DNA of 64,000 nucleotides from Conchocele bisecta (Eukaryota; Mollusca; Bivalvia; Lucinida; Thyasiridae): assembly GCA_029237695.1 (NCBI GenBank), contig CM055265.1, positions 86,649,447-86,713,446 of the forward strand, given 5' to 3'. Below, one piece after another: positions 34,021 through 45,281 of this stretch. Every line of letters starts with the position of its first letter. Within the stretch, counting starts at the first letter, position 1. The position numbers were made by a program, and so were the translations under genes. The notes under the pieces are model-generated. The model did not search any database. It was not told the DNA's origin and worked only from the letters and a program-made list of their open reading frames with translations.

Positions 34021-34468
34021 GTAATAAGCGTTAGTAAAAAGCTAATGTTGCAGATAACTATTGTATACAGTGCGGATATCTTTAAATGTAACTGGATACA
34101 TTTCTTATGTTGTAAAAAAAATAATAAATTAATTTACTTTTCTCATTATGCATACTTTAAGTGTACGCTGAGTAATATATACTAAAAGAAAAACAAATGC
34201 ATAACTAAAAACGACGGCATTTATTTTAGTTACCAGGAAGGAAATTCATAACAACAATTATAGCCACACATTCAGTAATACGTCCTTAGTTTAACACAGT
34301 TTAATCTGGGTACATACGCCACAAAACATTGTTGATGTCCATGTCAGTCAACATGCAAAATATGAATGGAAAACGTCTAACATAAAGTACAAAATTATGT
34401 GTTTAAAAAGTATTTGTTTCTTTATTCTGTCCTTATATAATACTATTTTCATTTCAATATCGTTTCAG

Positions 34469-34550
34469 ATGTGACTACACATTGAGAGATAGTCTCTATA
34501 TGAACATAGCCATTGAATGGATGTGGAAGGAATTATTTATTCTTCAATGA
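34469..34550 (+). CDS. exon 16, possible terminal exon after the protease
   Basis: Acceptor CGTTTCAG, phase 2 in. Peptide CDYTLRDSLYMNIAIEWMWK, then ELFILQ and TGA at 34548-34550. No good donor joins it in phase to exon 17: GTCTCT at 34492 has the right phase but poor consensus, and GTGGAA at 34523 has the wrong phase. Either the gene ends here or the donor has decayed. Confidence 0.5.
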
Positions 34551-34603
34551 GAAATGGGAATTATGCACATCCCAACATTAATTATGTCTACTATATATTC
34601 CAG

Positions 34604-34659
34604 AATACTTAACAGGCTGTTGCCCAAAATGTGGATGCCTGATTGAGGACGATGAAAAG
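34604..34659 (+). CDS. exon 17, first half of PHD finger 1
   Basis: Phase 1 in, phase 0 out. Peptide EYLTGCCPKCGCLIEDDEK. CCPKCGC provides the first zinc ligands. A family-B repeat begins 13 bases after the donor. Confidence 0.65.
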
Positions 34660-34672
34660 GTGATTTTATTTT

Positions 34673-34883
34673 TATGCCCCACCACGATAGTGGAGGGTGC
34701 ATTTAGTGTTACCCTTGTCCGTCCCGTCCGTCACAAAACTTTAACGCTCGGGTAAATGTCTCCTAATTTCTTCATCGTTCGACCGATCTGATTCATATTT
34801 CATATGCACATTGCTCTAATGGTCAGTTTTATACTATCAAAGCAGTAAGTGGGGCATCCGTGTTCTACGAACACATTTCCTAG
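34673..34883 (+). mobile_element. family B repeat, copy 2
   Basis: Same head, ending GTGTTC-tac-GAACAC, ATTTC, CTAG (34880-34883). It lies in the intron between exons 17 and 18. Confidence 0.75.
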
Positions 34884-35008
34884 TTTCTACTTAAACTTTG
34901 TGTCTTTTACGGCTTCATTTGGGTGTGGTTATTATTTTTATTGTAAACCTATCATACTTCTGGACGGGCGAATACTGTGTCACTCTGACACTCTTGTTTT
35001 AAAAAAGG

Positions 35009-35113
35009 GGCTTGGAAGAACCTGAAGTAAATTCATTGACTAAAAAAGCCTTCTCTGGAAATGAAACTGATATGTTTGAAATGACTACAGACCCATATGT
35101 GTTTGTTTTAAAG
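35009..35113 (+). CDS. exon 18, linker inside PHD finger 1
   Basis: Open frame LEEPEVNSLTKKAFSGNETD, MFEMTTDPYVFVLK, ending at a GTAAAT donor in phase 0. The 5-prime edge is unclear: with AAAAAG as acceptor the GGGG run puts it one base out of phase with exon 17. A repeat terminus (GTGTC..GACAC, TCTTG) lies just upstream. Confidence 0.5.
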
Positions 35114-35217
35114 GTAAATTGGTTCTAAATTCAGTGTATTTAAAATATTTGTTGTGCTACAGATTGTAGTGATCAACATATCACCATGTACCTAATAATG
35201 TATAATCTTGATTTCAG

Positions 35218-35337
35218 ATGCAGTGTGGTTCTTGCCTCAGGTTTTACCACTTCAAGCCATACTGTATCCAAGATGACATAGACGAAATGCATGCAAATGA
35301 ACAATTTAAATGCAAATTGTGCCGGATTAACTTCTGG
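35218..35337 (+). CDS. exon 19, second half of PHD finger 1
   Basis: 40 codons, phase 0 to phase 0, TTTCAG acceptor, GTATGT donor. Peptide MQCGSCLRFYHFKPYC, then FKCKLCRINFW. With CCPKCGC from exon 17 this completes a C4-H-C3-like arrangement (CGSC, H, C, CKLC), typical of PHD fingers, which bind histone tails. Confidence 0.75.
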
Positions 35338-35344
35338 GTATGTA

Positions 35345-36180
35345 AATTTCACCTACATCTTTGGTGGCAGGATATTTTACCGTCCATCCTGAAATAGCGG
35401 GAAATAATACGTGAGAGTGTCGGTTTCTGCATAAACAATGAGTGAGCTGTCGGAGCGAACAAGCGTTTTAGCCAGAAACAGACTCGCACAATTGTATTAT
35501 TTGCAGCTATTTAAGGGGGATTGTGGACTATCGTAATTATTACATTTCCGCAATAGTGATCTGCACATTTTGTTTTTATTTCATATTTCTGAAAGCGCGT
35601 ATGAAGGTTAGCGAAGTAGATCTGGCTGCAAGACTTCATGTTTCACAGTTATTTCCAGCCATTTTAAATTAACGCTAGTTATTTACCTATATATGCTATT
35701 TTGTAACACTTTTAGAGAAAATATCTAGTATTCGTAAAAGAAAACAAAGAAGTTTTCTACTGCATAAAGAATTTTTCATAAAGCTTTCAAATACATGTAC
35801 CTTGAAAAAAATAAGTATGTCGCGAAAAATTCATTCTTTTCAAGAAACATCATACACATTCAATAAATTTCAGCCATGTCTGCAATAATCATGTAGTAGC
35901 TATTAAACTGTATGCATAAATATGCCATCATATTTTATTTGTACAAATCTTTTTATGACGTCACAAATTTATTTTAGGGATATTCCAGTTTATCGTTTCT
36001 GGATAGCTAGTCGTACAGTTTTTATTTGATCCATTTGAAACTACACTTTCTAGTCACCATAGTGAGCAATACACACTGCGGTCCAATGAATTTTACCAGA
36101 GTTATCGGCTCTTTTTTCCTTTAAAATCGCCAGGCGTTAGAATTCTATTGTATTTGGGAAAAGGGTTTTATGTTTCCATT
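35345..36180. other. intron 19, no gene seen
   Basis: AT-rich unique-looking sequence. I see no exon, no hairpin-headed repeat and no tandem array. Confidence 0.4.
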
Positions 36181-36185
36181 TACAG

Positions 36186-36254
36186 CCACTTGAAAGATGT
36201 TCCAAAGCTTTAGATGCCCAAGGAAAGACTGTGGAATGGACGGAAAAAGAATTG
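36186..36254 (+). CDS. exon 20, linker
   Basis: 23 codons, phase 0 to phase 0, TTACAG acceptor, GTAACT donor. Peptide PLERCSKALDAQGKTVEWTE then KEL. No domain recognised. Confidence 0.6.
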
Positions 36255-36668
36255 GTAACTTACGTTTTTAGCAACACTCTTGAGCCAAAAGCTCTGGGTG
36301 CGCTATTGTTACCGCTTTTCACCTGTCGTCATCTGTCAACATTTTGAAACGTCTTCTCATGAACTGGTGTCTGTCTGTTCTACCATCCGTCACAACACTA
36401 TCTGTACAACCGTCCGTCACAACACTATCTGTCTATATATATCGGTCGTTGACGTCATAAAGCTCTATACCACGCGTACAAAGATTATTTCAATGACCGC
36501 GTAACAAACAATGTATGCCCTGATCATGGTGCAATACATGCGCGATTTTCTGAGACTACACTGTTCGTTGACGTCATAAAGCTCTATACCATGTGTAATA
36601 AGAATATTTCAATGACTCCATAACAAACACTATAGGCCCTGATAATACTACATGTATGGTCAGGATTA

Positions 36669-36735
36669 TTATACCCCTGGCATATAATGTATGTCAAAGG
36701 GTATATATTTTTCGAAATTCCGTCCGTCATTCCGG
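36669..36735 (+). repeat. family A head fragment
   Basis: TATACCCCTGGCATATAATG TATGTCAAAGGGTATATA is a diverged head, followed by CCGTCCGTC and then unrelated sequence. Confidence 0.5.
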
Positions 36736-36871
36736 GCACACGAATTGGCAGTTACGTGACCATGTCACCTAGGAATGGACTTGTTAAAGGATAGGGTTAG
36801 TAACATAACTAAAAGAAAAAACTAACAAATAATTTATTTATGCGACACTTTTTCCTTTTATGTGACACTTT

Positions 36872-37489
36872 TTAGCTCACCTGAGCGAAGCTCATGTGAG
36901 CTATTGTTACCGCAATGTGTCGTCCGTCGTCGTCCGTCGTCCGTGAACATTTTCAAACGTCTTCTCCTCGGTAACCATTGGGTCTATAGTCGCCAAACTT
37001 CATGGTCATGGTCCTTAGGTAGGGGGATTACAAAATTTTTAAAATGACGTCATTACGTAATCCAAGATGGCCGCTGTCTAAAATTAGCATAAATTCTTTA
37101 AAAAATCCTCTTCTCATGAACCGCTAGCCGGATTTCGACGAATCTTGGTAGGAATGATCGATGTACAATGCTCTTTCAAAGTTGTTAAAATGGTGATCCC
37201 GGGGTCAAAAATGGGCCTGACCCGTGGTGTCAAATTTGGGTCAAATTTTATTTTTGACCGAATATGGTCATGTCTATATCAAATTGAAGGTATCAGAGAG
37301 GCGATCACTCTGGTACATGGTCCATGGGTGAAGCCTTTTCAGTTCTTAAAACGGAGGTCATCGCTAATCCAAGATGGCCGCCGTCTAAAAATAGCACAAT
37401 GTTTTTTAAAACACATGAACTCAATGTCACATTCTCCTCTGGTGTTCATGGAGTCAGGTGAGCGAGTTAGGGCCATCATGGCCCTCTTG
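36872..37489 (+). mobile_element. hairpin-headed repeat with GGGCC palindromic end
   Basis: Head AGCTCAC-c-TGAGC-gaa-GCTCA-t-GTGAGCT, GTCGTCCGTCGTCCGT run, two cores with TCCAAGATGGCCGC, and terminus GGGCCAT-c-ATGGCCC, TCTTG then TT. Contig B begins inside this element's equivalent. Confidence 0.7.
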
Positions 37490-37636
37490 TTTAAAGAAGA
37501 AATGGTCACATAAAACCGATTCGTAAGAACGTCCGTCCGGTAGCTAATCAGATTATAAACTGTTAGTTTTATTGATATTTTCTCTACATATATATATTTA
37601 GTGGCTGCTAAATGCAAATTTTTCTCTCTGTTGTAG

Positions 37637-37699
37637 GTACTTATTAAATTAAAACAAGCGATTAAAGAAGACCAGGACATTACTGAAGTGACTGAAGAG
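37637..37699 (+). CDS. exon 21, acidic linker (copy A)
   Basis: 21 codons, phase 0 to phase 0. Peptide VLIKLKQAIKEDQDITEVTE then E. The second copy is at 52269-52331 with three or four substitutions. Confidence 0.65.
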
Positions 37700-38160
37700 G
37701 TAACTGTAACAGTTAGTTTTAACACAATTATAACACAGGGATACATACTGGTATCATACTTTATAATAATAATACTAATATACTTTATTTAACAAGGGTA
37801 AACTGGCATACCCTCGGCTTTGTAGGCGTTCATCCGTCTGTCTGTCCGTCCGAGCAACCAATGGTGTAGAAGGGGCCATGGGGCGGAGCCTAACACAAAA
37901 TAATCCTTTGATTTATTCCGTGTGGCCCCTTATTCTATTCATTACAAGGGGCCATCTCTTTGATCTAGAACAATGGAAATGGCCCCTTCCTCACTATTGG
38001 TGGTCCGTCCGTCCGTCTACAAAAATTAGAATGGCCTATATTTTCTGTTTCCGTCCGTCTGTTTTCAAAAATTAGAATGGCCTATATTTTCTGTTTCCTT
38101 GCTTGGATTTGCTTCATACCGCATGTCTCATGAGGTATAATGACCATAGTATTTCAATAG

Positions 38161-38196
38161 GTGAATAATTTTTTGGAAAGGACACGAAAAAGAAAG
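38161..38196 (+). CDS. exon 22, 12-codon basic exon (copy A)
   Basis: Phase 0 to phase 0 between TTTCAATAG and GTAAAA. Peptide VNNFLERTRKRK, a likely nuclear localisation stretch. The other contig has VKKYSERTRKRK twice (52786 and 53126). Confidence 0.55.
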
Positions 38197-38362
38197 GTAA
38201 AATCAAATACGTGTGTGTATGTTGGAAATTGTGCCCACTTTGAAGTCAAATAATGGGGGTATCTCTGTCATCGCCAGTCATGACTGTGTGTTTTCAAAAT
38301 TCTAATTCCACAAAGTGTAAACCTTTTATAATTATAGTTGATATGTGCGGTGACACTGAACG

Positions 38363-38423
38363 GCTGTTTACAATATTACAGCTGCGTTTACAATATTACA
38401 GCTGCGTTTACAATATTACAGCT
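38363..38423 (+). repeat. three units of the 20-base minisatellite (short allele)
   Basis: One 18-base and two 20-base units, GCTGCGTTTACAATATTACA, directly upstream of a CCGT tract. It corresponds to the roughly 260-unit array at 53328-58590. Confidence 0.9.
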
Positions 38424-38999
38424 TTTGAAGTCCGGTTGTCCGTCCGTAAACACAGAGAAATATTGCTATAACTTATATTTCCTTCATCTAAAATGCTTAA
38501 TATTTCACACATGCATTCCTGTATGGCTGTGCCAAATTCACGAGCGTCCAACCCCGCTGATCCCAAGGTCAAGGTCAAATACTTAAGTATCTTTACAAAA
38601 CTTAACATCAGAGAAATATGTTATAACTTCTATTTCTTTCATCGAAAATTCTTAATATTTCATGCATGCATTCCTCTAAGGCTCTACTATCATGCTGTGA
38701 CAAATTCCACTGATGTCGAGGTCAAAGTCACATTCTTAGTCTCTTTACAAAACTTAACATCTGAGAAATCGGTTAAAACTTCTATTCCCTTGCTCGGATC
38801 TGCTTCACATTTCACACACACATTGCTCCAATGGACCTCTACCACCCAGGACCCTGTGACAAATTCACGTTCATGCCGCTCCCACTAAGCCCAGGTTCAA
38901 AATCACAAGCCCACACACTTGAACAATTTTACATATTTAGGGGTACCTGGGCCCACGCGCGGGGTGTATTCCGTAAGCCTCGCTTACTGACCAATCTAG
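38424..38999 (+). mobile_element. Helitron-like repeat with tandem cores, ends in CTAG
   Basis: CCGT tract, then about three units of a 160-base core (CAGAGAAATAT..ATAACTT..TATTTC, TTCACACATGCATTCCT, CCAAGGTCAAGGTCAAAT), ending GTAAGC-CTC-GCTTAC hairpin, 8 bases, CTAG then TT. The terminus is 10 bases upstream of exon 23. The minisatellite seems to be part of its 5-prime region. A second copy lies at 58591-59187. Confidence 0.65.
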
Positions 39000-39009
39000 T
39001 TCTTTTCAG

Positions 39010-39092
39010 AAGCAAAGATCGTCATTTATCTATCCACCATTAAAGAAACGACGGAAGTTATATTGTGTATGTTGCAAGCCAAATGATGGCAA
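39010..39092 (+). CDS. exon 23, start of PHD finger 2 (copy A)
   Basis: Phase 0 in, phase 2 out, TTCTTTTCAG acceptor, GTAAGT donor. Peptide KQRSSFIYPPLKKRRKLYCV then CCKPNDGK. It has a basic patch followed by the first PHD cysteines. The duplicate is at 59198-59280. Confidence 0.75.
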
Positions 39093-39288
39093 GTAAGTTC
39101 ACATTGAACATCCACTATACAGGGCTCCAGATAAGGAATTAGTAATTGAGTATTGTCACTCCATCATTTCTGAATCAATTGGGTATTTCAAAATTTTAAT
39201 TGGGTAAAATAAAATCACACTACTGTTTACACATTAGCAGACAACAATTATTGAATAGTTTGCTTCTAAATGAAAACATGTCTTGTCA

Positions 39289-39328
39289 TTTCATTAGAAT
39301 TGTCTCCTTGGAGACAATTGTAATGAAA
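39289..39328. repeat. 40-base palindrome
   Basis: 19-base arms TTTCATTAGAATTGTCTCC and GGAGACAATTGTAATGAAA with one mismatch and a TT centre. Also at 59477-59516 in the duplicate. Confidence 0.85.
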
Positions 39329-40226
39329 TACCAAGATGTCTTTTCATGGAAAAATAAGTAAAATATGCTATATTTGTGGTCTGTTATTGTTTTCTGCAGC
39401 ATGATAAAGGTACCACAAAATTGTTTTTGCTTTTTGATACTCACTACTTCGGATTTCAATTGTTTTTTTTTTGCAATTTTAATTTGGTATTTAAGCAAAT
39501 ACGCAGCTTATCTGGATCGCTTGACTATATCTTGACATTGACTCAATGTTTCTTTTGTTATACATGTATACCCATTTGAAAAATCTTTTCGCGATAACTA
39601 GTCCTAGAGTAGCCCACAGGTCCTACAGCTGTTGTGACTGTGCTGCCAATGGGGGCATCTGTGTCCCATGGTTTTTATGGGCATCCTTGTCCACATGTTA
39701 ACTTAGTGGGCTTGATGGATCTTACCCAAAATTTATATATGCATCTCTGTCACGTTAAATAGAAGAACATGATAGATTTTCAGAATTTCATGACGAGGTA
39801 CCTTCCCCTGGAGTCCGAAACAGATTTCTCTGTAGGCATCCTTTTTGTTTATACATATATATTTTCGGGCGTATCCTGTGGCCTTCCGACACTCTTGTTA
39901 ATAATGTGAATGAAGATCACATATTCGCATAACAGTTTATACATCTAAACGAAATGTGTATTTCACACGTTTTTTCAAGCACTGCAAGCTCTGTTGACCA
40001 AAGCAAGTTAATAAATTTTCATAGACCTCATGGGTAGAGAGTGTGAACTAGGAAGAGTTAAATGTTCTCAATGACAAAAAGACTTATACAAGTTGGAGCT
40101 TGAAATTCACAATTAAAAGCTACAGCTCAAAATTGTATGTTGTGTCGAAGTTGTGCAGTGGAAAACACTATGAAATGTAAATGCATGACGTAAAACAAAC
40201 AATTATCACAACGATTGACTTTTCAG

Positions 40227-40335
40227 GTTGTACTGGAAGTGCGAGGGTTGTGAAAAGTGGTTTCACCCGACGTGGCTAGGCCACAGTGCCGATACTGAGC
40301 CAACTAGTTGTATTTGCCCAGCCTGCCTTGAAATG
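40227..40335 (+). CDS. exon 24, PHD finger 2 with Cys-to-Trp change (copy A)
   Basis: Phase 2 in, phase 0 out, TTTTCAG acceptor, GTAATG donor. Peptide LYWKCEGCEKWFHPTWLGHS, then ICPACLEM. The canonical PHD motif is C-x2-C...H-x2-C...C-x2-C; here the H-x2-C cysteine is Trp (TGG at 40273-40275). The duplicate copy has TGT, Cys. If real, this copy's second zinc site is impaired. Confidence 0.8.
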
Positions 40336-40873
40336 GTAATGATATGTACATGCCTTATAAATTGAGAGAAGTTAGCTACAAGTTTCTCAATTCTACAATA
40401 AACATCTCCATGACTTTACACATGAATTTAATAGTTATACACTTCATACATGTCAACATGTCTTACACACTGCAGTTGTCAATACTATGACATTGACCTT
40501 TGAACTTCACAGTTTTCTTTTCTAAGGTACACTTTAGTTGTTTTGTGAAAGAATTTAAGTGCTACAGTAGTTTCTGAATTCGACTTCTCGATGGCTTTAT
40601 GCATTACTTCAATATTTATACACATGATGCAAATTTACAATTCATACTTGTGAACATGTCGTACATTGGTCTTACATGTTTCGGTGAGGCTTTTATTAAC
40701 TTTGGCAGCCGGCGGGGGCATTCGTATGTCGATAGGCCACATTTCTAGTATTCTCCTTACTTTTTTAACAGTTACGACTATTGAATGTCAAAATTATGAC
40801 TATTTTGACTGTCTCTGACACACACCACCGGACACAATCAACAGTTATTGTCATTGTTCTGAATATGTTGCAG

Positions 40874-40892
40874 TCATCAGAAGAGAGAAAGG
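40874..40892 (+). CDS. exon 25, micro-exon (copy A)
   Basis: 19 bases, TCATCAGAAGAGAGAAAGG between GTTGCAG and GTAGTT, phase 0 in, phase 1 out. Encodes SSEERK plus one base, which fits exon 26. Confidence 0.5.
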
Positions 40893-41010
40893 GTAGTTTG
40901 TCGTACCAAGTGTTTTTGAATGTGAAGTAGAATACAGTAGGGTATGAACTTTTCATATGTCTTGTATTTTTTTTTACCTGGATACACTGTTCAAAGGTCT
41001 GGATCTTTAT

Positions 41011-41646
41011 TATACCCCGGCATACGAAGTATGTCGAGGGGTATATAGTTTTCGTAATTCCGTGCGTCCTTCCGTCCGTGCGTCTGTCCATCCGTACCAT
41101 TTGCGTCAATTTTTTTATTTGTCAGTCCAGGCGGCGGCCGGGGGTATACGTCAGCCCCTGCACACTTCTTATACGACCGTTTTTAAAAAAACGGTACGTA
41201 TTATGTTTTACCGCACGGCGGGCGGGCGGGCGGGTGGGCGTTCGGATGAAGAAAGAGCGCATAGTTCGTGTACACAACTCCTCCGAAACAGTTCAGTCGA
41301 TCGATCTGAAACTATACACACGTCTTCTACACATATTGAAGATGTGCACCTTGGTGTTTTTATGCCGAAAAAATATTTTTTAACAAAAATATAACCTTTT
41401 TAACTTAGCCATTTTTTCTACATTATTGTATCCAATTCCCTATCATTTCTACTTTACACTCTACTTTTCTATCTCTGCCTAAATTAGTATTCATGTTTAG
41501 CACAACGAGATGAAGAAATAATGCTATAGACTTTCAAATTCTCATTAATGTTTCTTGCCTTGGTGACAGCTTCACATTTCTGCATCTTCGCTGTCTGGCC
41601 CATATTCGACGGGCGTATTTTGTGACTTGCGGCACTCTTGTTCTAG
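41011..41646 (+). mobile_element. family A repeat with family F nested in its 3-prime end
   Basis: Family A starts TATACCCCGGCATACGAAGT and reads to GCACACTTC. Family F (41170-41640) starts TATACGACCGTTTTT-aaa-AACGGTACGTA and ends GGCACTCTTG. The A terminus TTCTAG resumes at 41641. Same structure at 61170-61851. Confidence 0.7.
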
Positions 41647-42263
41647 TTACTATTGTTGCTGTGCAAATTACAATTCTTTGACTACGAGGTGTGTTAACAT
41701 AAATGTGTGGACTTTTTCAATCATTTGAAAACTGTCTTCATTAATTTTGGAAAAGATTTGTATACAGACGACGGACCATGTTACGCCTTTGTTAATGAAA
41801 ACAATAATTGCATTGTATAGCACATATCAACGATATAGAACGTTGTAGTAATATATCACCAGATATCCATGTGCAATCTTAATCAAAATAGTCCGTGCAT
41901 ATCTTACAAGAAAACGTCATGTACATATATAAAATAATCACATTAGAAATTGGGAGAAAACATTAAATACAATCTTGGACGTAAGTCAAAAGTCTGAAAT
42001 GAAATCAGTGGACAATATGTATCTTATTTGTCAAGCAACATGCATCTTATGTGTATGATCAATGGGTGTTGAAAGATGATAGTATCTGTGCTGGAAATCA
42101 GATATTGCCACCGTGCCAATAACATCAGTAATGTTGCAGGCAAAAATAGATGCAGCAATGTAACTTGTTTAGTTTTGGATTTATAAGCAACATATTATAC
42201 AGATAAAGCATCGTAGCCACTGCTATCAATTACTGTATTCTCATGAATTGATGCTGATACCAG

Positions 42264-42367
42264 GTGTGGTTGTTTATAAACATTTAATGTTAAAGGACGC
42301 CGATGACAAGGAAGACGGTGATGTGGAGGGAAGTTTTTTTATTACTGCAGAAACTGTTTGCAAACAT
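42264..42367 (+). CDS. exon 26, acidic segment (copy A)
   Basis: Phase 1 in, phase 0 out, ATACCAG acceptor, GTGAGT donor. Peptide VVVYKHLMLKDADDKEDGDV, then EGSFFITAETVCKH. No domain recognised. Confidence 0.6.
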
Positions 42368-42799
42368 GTGAGTATAGAACATTTTCAGAAAGTTTCATAT
42401 TTTTTATGTAAATAATCACAAATTGTATGCAAATGGCATAGTAGTGTTTCATTTCTTGCTATGACTGAAAATCCTTTGGTGGGTAAGTAAAGCACCTCGG
42501 TAAATAAAACATGCACTTACACACGCACACATTTCAACTAATCTTTTGTCACGCCCGCTTGCGGAAAATGCGATATAGTCGGCACTTTGGCGTACGTCCG
42601 TCCGACGGTCCGTCCGTCCGTCCGTCCGTCCGTGTGTCCGGTTAAAGTTTTTTTGGTTAAATTTTTTCATTATACTATATCTCTTGTTTTTAGTGTCCAT
42701 GCCTCGCCCAAAGGCGCGACATACAGGCCGCAGCCATCTAGTAAAATATATGTATGGTGCAATGTGAATAATCATTCATCAATGTTGTTTCCTTTGTAG

Positions 42800-42855
42800 A
42801 TGAGGGCAGCAATTAAGAGGGTTGAGTCAATCGTGGCTTTTGATGAATCAAACCG
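42800..42855 (+). CDS. exon 27 (copy A)
   Basis: 56 bases, phase 0 in, phase 2 out. Peptide MRAAIKRVESIVAFDESN. Duplicate at 62966-63021 with Asp to His. Confidence 0.6.
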
Positions 42856-42909
42856 GTATGTTTCTGCATCATTTTCTCACAATAACAAGAAAATGTATAA
42901 ATCAGTGTC

Positions 42910-42985
42910 TGGTGGGAGGGAGTGCAGTGGCGAAAATGTTGGCCTTCTATACTGAGGATTGTAAGTTCGAATCCGACCAAGGTTG
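42910..42985 (+). other. tRNA-Arg(UCU)-like sequence, probably a SINE head or pseudogene
   Basis: Holds an A-box-like GTGCAGTGGCGA, a CTTCTAT loop with TCT at 42946-42948, and a B-box-like AGTTCGAATCC (42964-42974). No convincing acceptor stem. It sits in the intron after exon 27, and the same block recurs at about 63075-63150 in the duplicate. Confidence 0.45.
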
Positions 42986-43162
42986 GATTTTCAAGACAAT
43001 CCACCACTCTTTCCCACAGGCGTCACTCATCAGCATACCTCATTACCACTCTTTGTAAATGAACTCTGTCCATCCATTTTCTCTCTCGAAAAACATATGT
43101 TAAAGGAACAATATGATCTGCGATGTAAAGCTATTATGAGATAAGTTGAAGTAAATTGTAAT

Positions 43163-43618
43163 TATACCCCCACAAACAAAGTTTGAGGGGGTATATAGGA
43201 GTCAGCTTGTCTGTCGGTCGGTCGGTCTGTTGGAAATTCCCTTCCGCTCTATATCTTCTACACCCATGCATGCATTATCAAATGGCTTGGCACAAATGTT
43301 TCTCATGATGAGAAGGTGTGTCGTGACCATTAACCACGCACCTACGTACAAGGTCAAGGTCACAGTTGAAGGTCAAAGGTAAAACCTATTGAAATTCCCT
43401 TCCGCTCTATATCTTCTACACCGATGCATGGATTATCAAATGGCTTGGCACAAGGTGTGTCGCGATCAATAACTACGCACCTACGTCCAAGGTGAAGGTC
43501 ACAGTTGAAGGTTTTCATTGACCACGTACGCAGGTAAAAGGTCAATGTCACACATCTCTAAGGCCAGCATAACATTGTCTGGAGATTTTATATTGTTCTC
43601 CAGCACTTTGGTATCTTG
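43163..43618 (+). mobile_element. hairpin-headed repeat, family D
   Basis: Head TATACCCCC-a-CAAAC-aaa-GTTTG-a-GGGGGTATA folds into a near-perfect hairpin and is followed by a GTCGGTCGGT run and two related cores (CTCTATATCTTCTACACC). A CTGGAG..CTCCAG stem and CTTG near 43615 may be the 3-prime end, 15 bases before exon 28. Duplicate head at 63330. Confidence 0.55.
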
Positions 43619-43633
43619 CTCTTTATGTTTCAG

Positions 43634-43724
43634 AAAAAAACCATGGATGAGTAGCCACAACTGTTTCAGAAAAGGTGCTCGAGCTACAATGACTGGATAT
43701 GGCTTTGCAGTGTTTAGTTACAAG
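43634..43724 (+). CDS. exon 28 (copy A)
   Basis: 91 bases, phase 2 in, phase 0 out, GTTTCAG acceptor, GTAAAA donor. Peptide KKPWMSSHNCFRKGARATMT, then GYGFAVFSYK. Duplicate at 63801-63891, identical in protein by eye. Confidence 0.65.
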
Positions 43725-44365
43725 GTAAAAGTTGTTTCAATGTAACCGTGTGAACATTCCTGGCCGTGCAACACCCACTAACTCTGAGACTTGTGAAATT
43801 GAATGAGTTGTAAGCCTTTCCAAAATTTGATCAAGAATTACAGAAGGCAACTCAATACGTTCAAAACTGATTAGGCATGATTATGTAAACATTGTAGCGT
43901 GATATTGGTGTAGTTTCTGACGGAGACTGACTGATCGTCTACAGCGCCATAACAAAAGTATTCGCGAAAATGAGACCAAATTTACGATATAAAAATGATT
44001 GTCGTGAGTTAGAGACAATTTTCTGCATTATGTGTCGAGTTTCTTATTTTCAATCTGTTTGTTTATTTTGATGCTATTTACTCCTCGAACTGTTACTATC
44101 ACACAGTTAGGGACGCTGGCTACAAATGTGAAACATTATCAGGCAGATAATGAGTTTCTGTAATGATTACCATCATAACAGTATTTTCCAGTTTACCATA
44201 AAATAGTGGTTATATGTGCAGCAAACACATACTATTATCACAATTATACAATTTCATAGTTATTCATTGTCAGTTATGTGATATGCATTTATGTGAAAAT
44301 CTCAATATATTTTCCTGATGTAGGGCCTTACTAATAACATTCATTGTATTTCCTTTGTGTTTTAG

Positions 44366-44421
44366 GCTATCGAGTGTACCAAATTCTACATAAGAAAACA
44401 ACTGTTCAAATATGAATACAG
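44366..44421 (+). CDS. exon 29
   Basis: 56 bases, phase 0 in, phase 2 out, TTTTAG acceptor, GTAAAA donor. Peptide AIECTKFYIRKQLFKYEY. Basic and aromatic; family unknown. Confidence 0.6.
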
Positions 44422-45202
44422 GTAAAACTCTTTCTACAATATGCCGCCGGTGGCATCCGCGTTTGATAGACGCATTTTTTTTACATTCAACGAGACGGCT
44501 TGGTCAGTCCACTTGATACGGTTCCACAACTTTTAATATGATGTTTTCTTATGTTCAGTCCACATGTACCTACATCCAAGGTCAACGTAAAACTTGTGGG
44601 ACATTTTTATGCATTCAGTAAGTAATAATAATAATTAATAATAATAACAAATGCAATTAAATTCTGCATTTGCTATGACAAAATAAAATTTCAAAAGCAT
44701 CTACTGAAAATAAGGTACATTTTGTGATTATTTTTCTTGAAAAATAAAATGCATTTCTAATGAAATTTAATGACATATTTTCAGGAGCTTTCATGGAGCA
44801 ATACAAAAAGAAATTACATCTATGAATTGTCGTCTGCTAGATTTATTTTTAACTATTTATAGCCATTATATTGGCCAACATGCAAAGAGTTAAATAAATG
44901 TTAAATAAATGTTACCAAGCCTAGATGTGGTCAAGGTCTTTATCTCAAAGGTTCTTACAACTAGACAGATTTTCTTTGCAGTATCAAAGCAGCTTCCAAA
45001 AAGACAACATTTATGTGTCAAGGCAGCATGTGCGGTGTATTCATCATGATTAGTGATAGCTTTATTTATATAGTTCGTTCTGAAATTCTCAACTTTTGTC
45101 CAACCCCAATATTTACATGCAAAAACTGATATGAATCATTTACTTCCAAATTTCTTTTGTTATCTGCTCATGTAACAATCACACTTTCTTTTTCATTCAA
45201 AG

Positions 45203-45281
45203 GCGAGCATACTACAGGCGTGGCACCATAATAGGCTTGAGGGACAAGTTACTGAAAGTTTTGCTTCGTTCAGGACATACA
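45203..45281 (+). CDS. exon 30
   Basis: 79 bases, phase 2 in, phase 0 out, GTAAAT donor. Peptide RAYYRRGTIIGLRDKLLKVL then LRSGHT. The basic helix with LRDKLLKVLL is faintly BEN- or MADF-like, but I do not assign it. Confidence 0.55.

Noticed and set aside
37145..37513. 122-codon ORF as a gene
   Set aside because: Lies wholly inside the AGCTCAC-headed dispersed repeat, including its terminal GGGCC palindrome.
42910..42985. Functional tRNA-Arg gene
   Set aside because: Internal promoter boxes and a TCT loop are visible, but acceptor and anticodon stems do not pair well, so it is more likely a SINE head or pseudogene.
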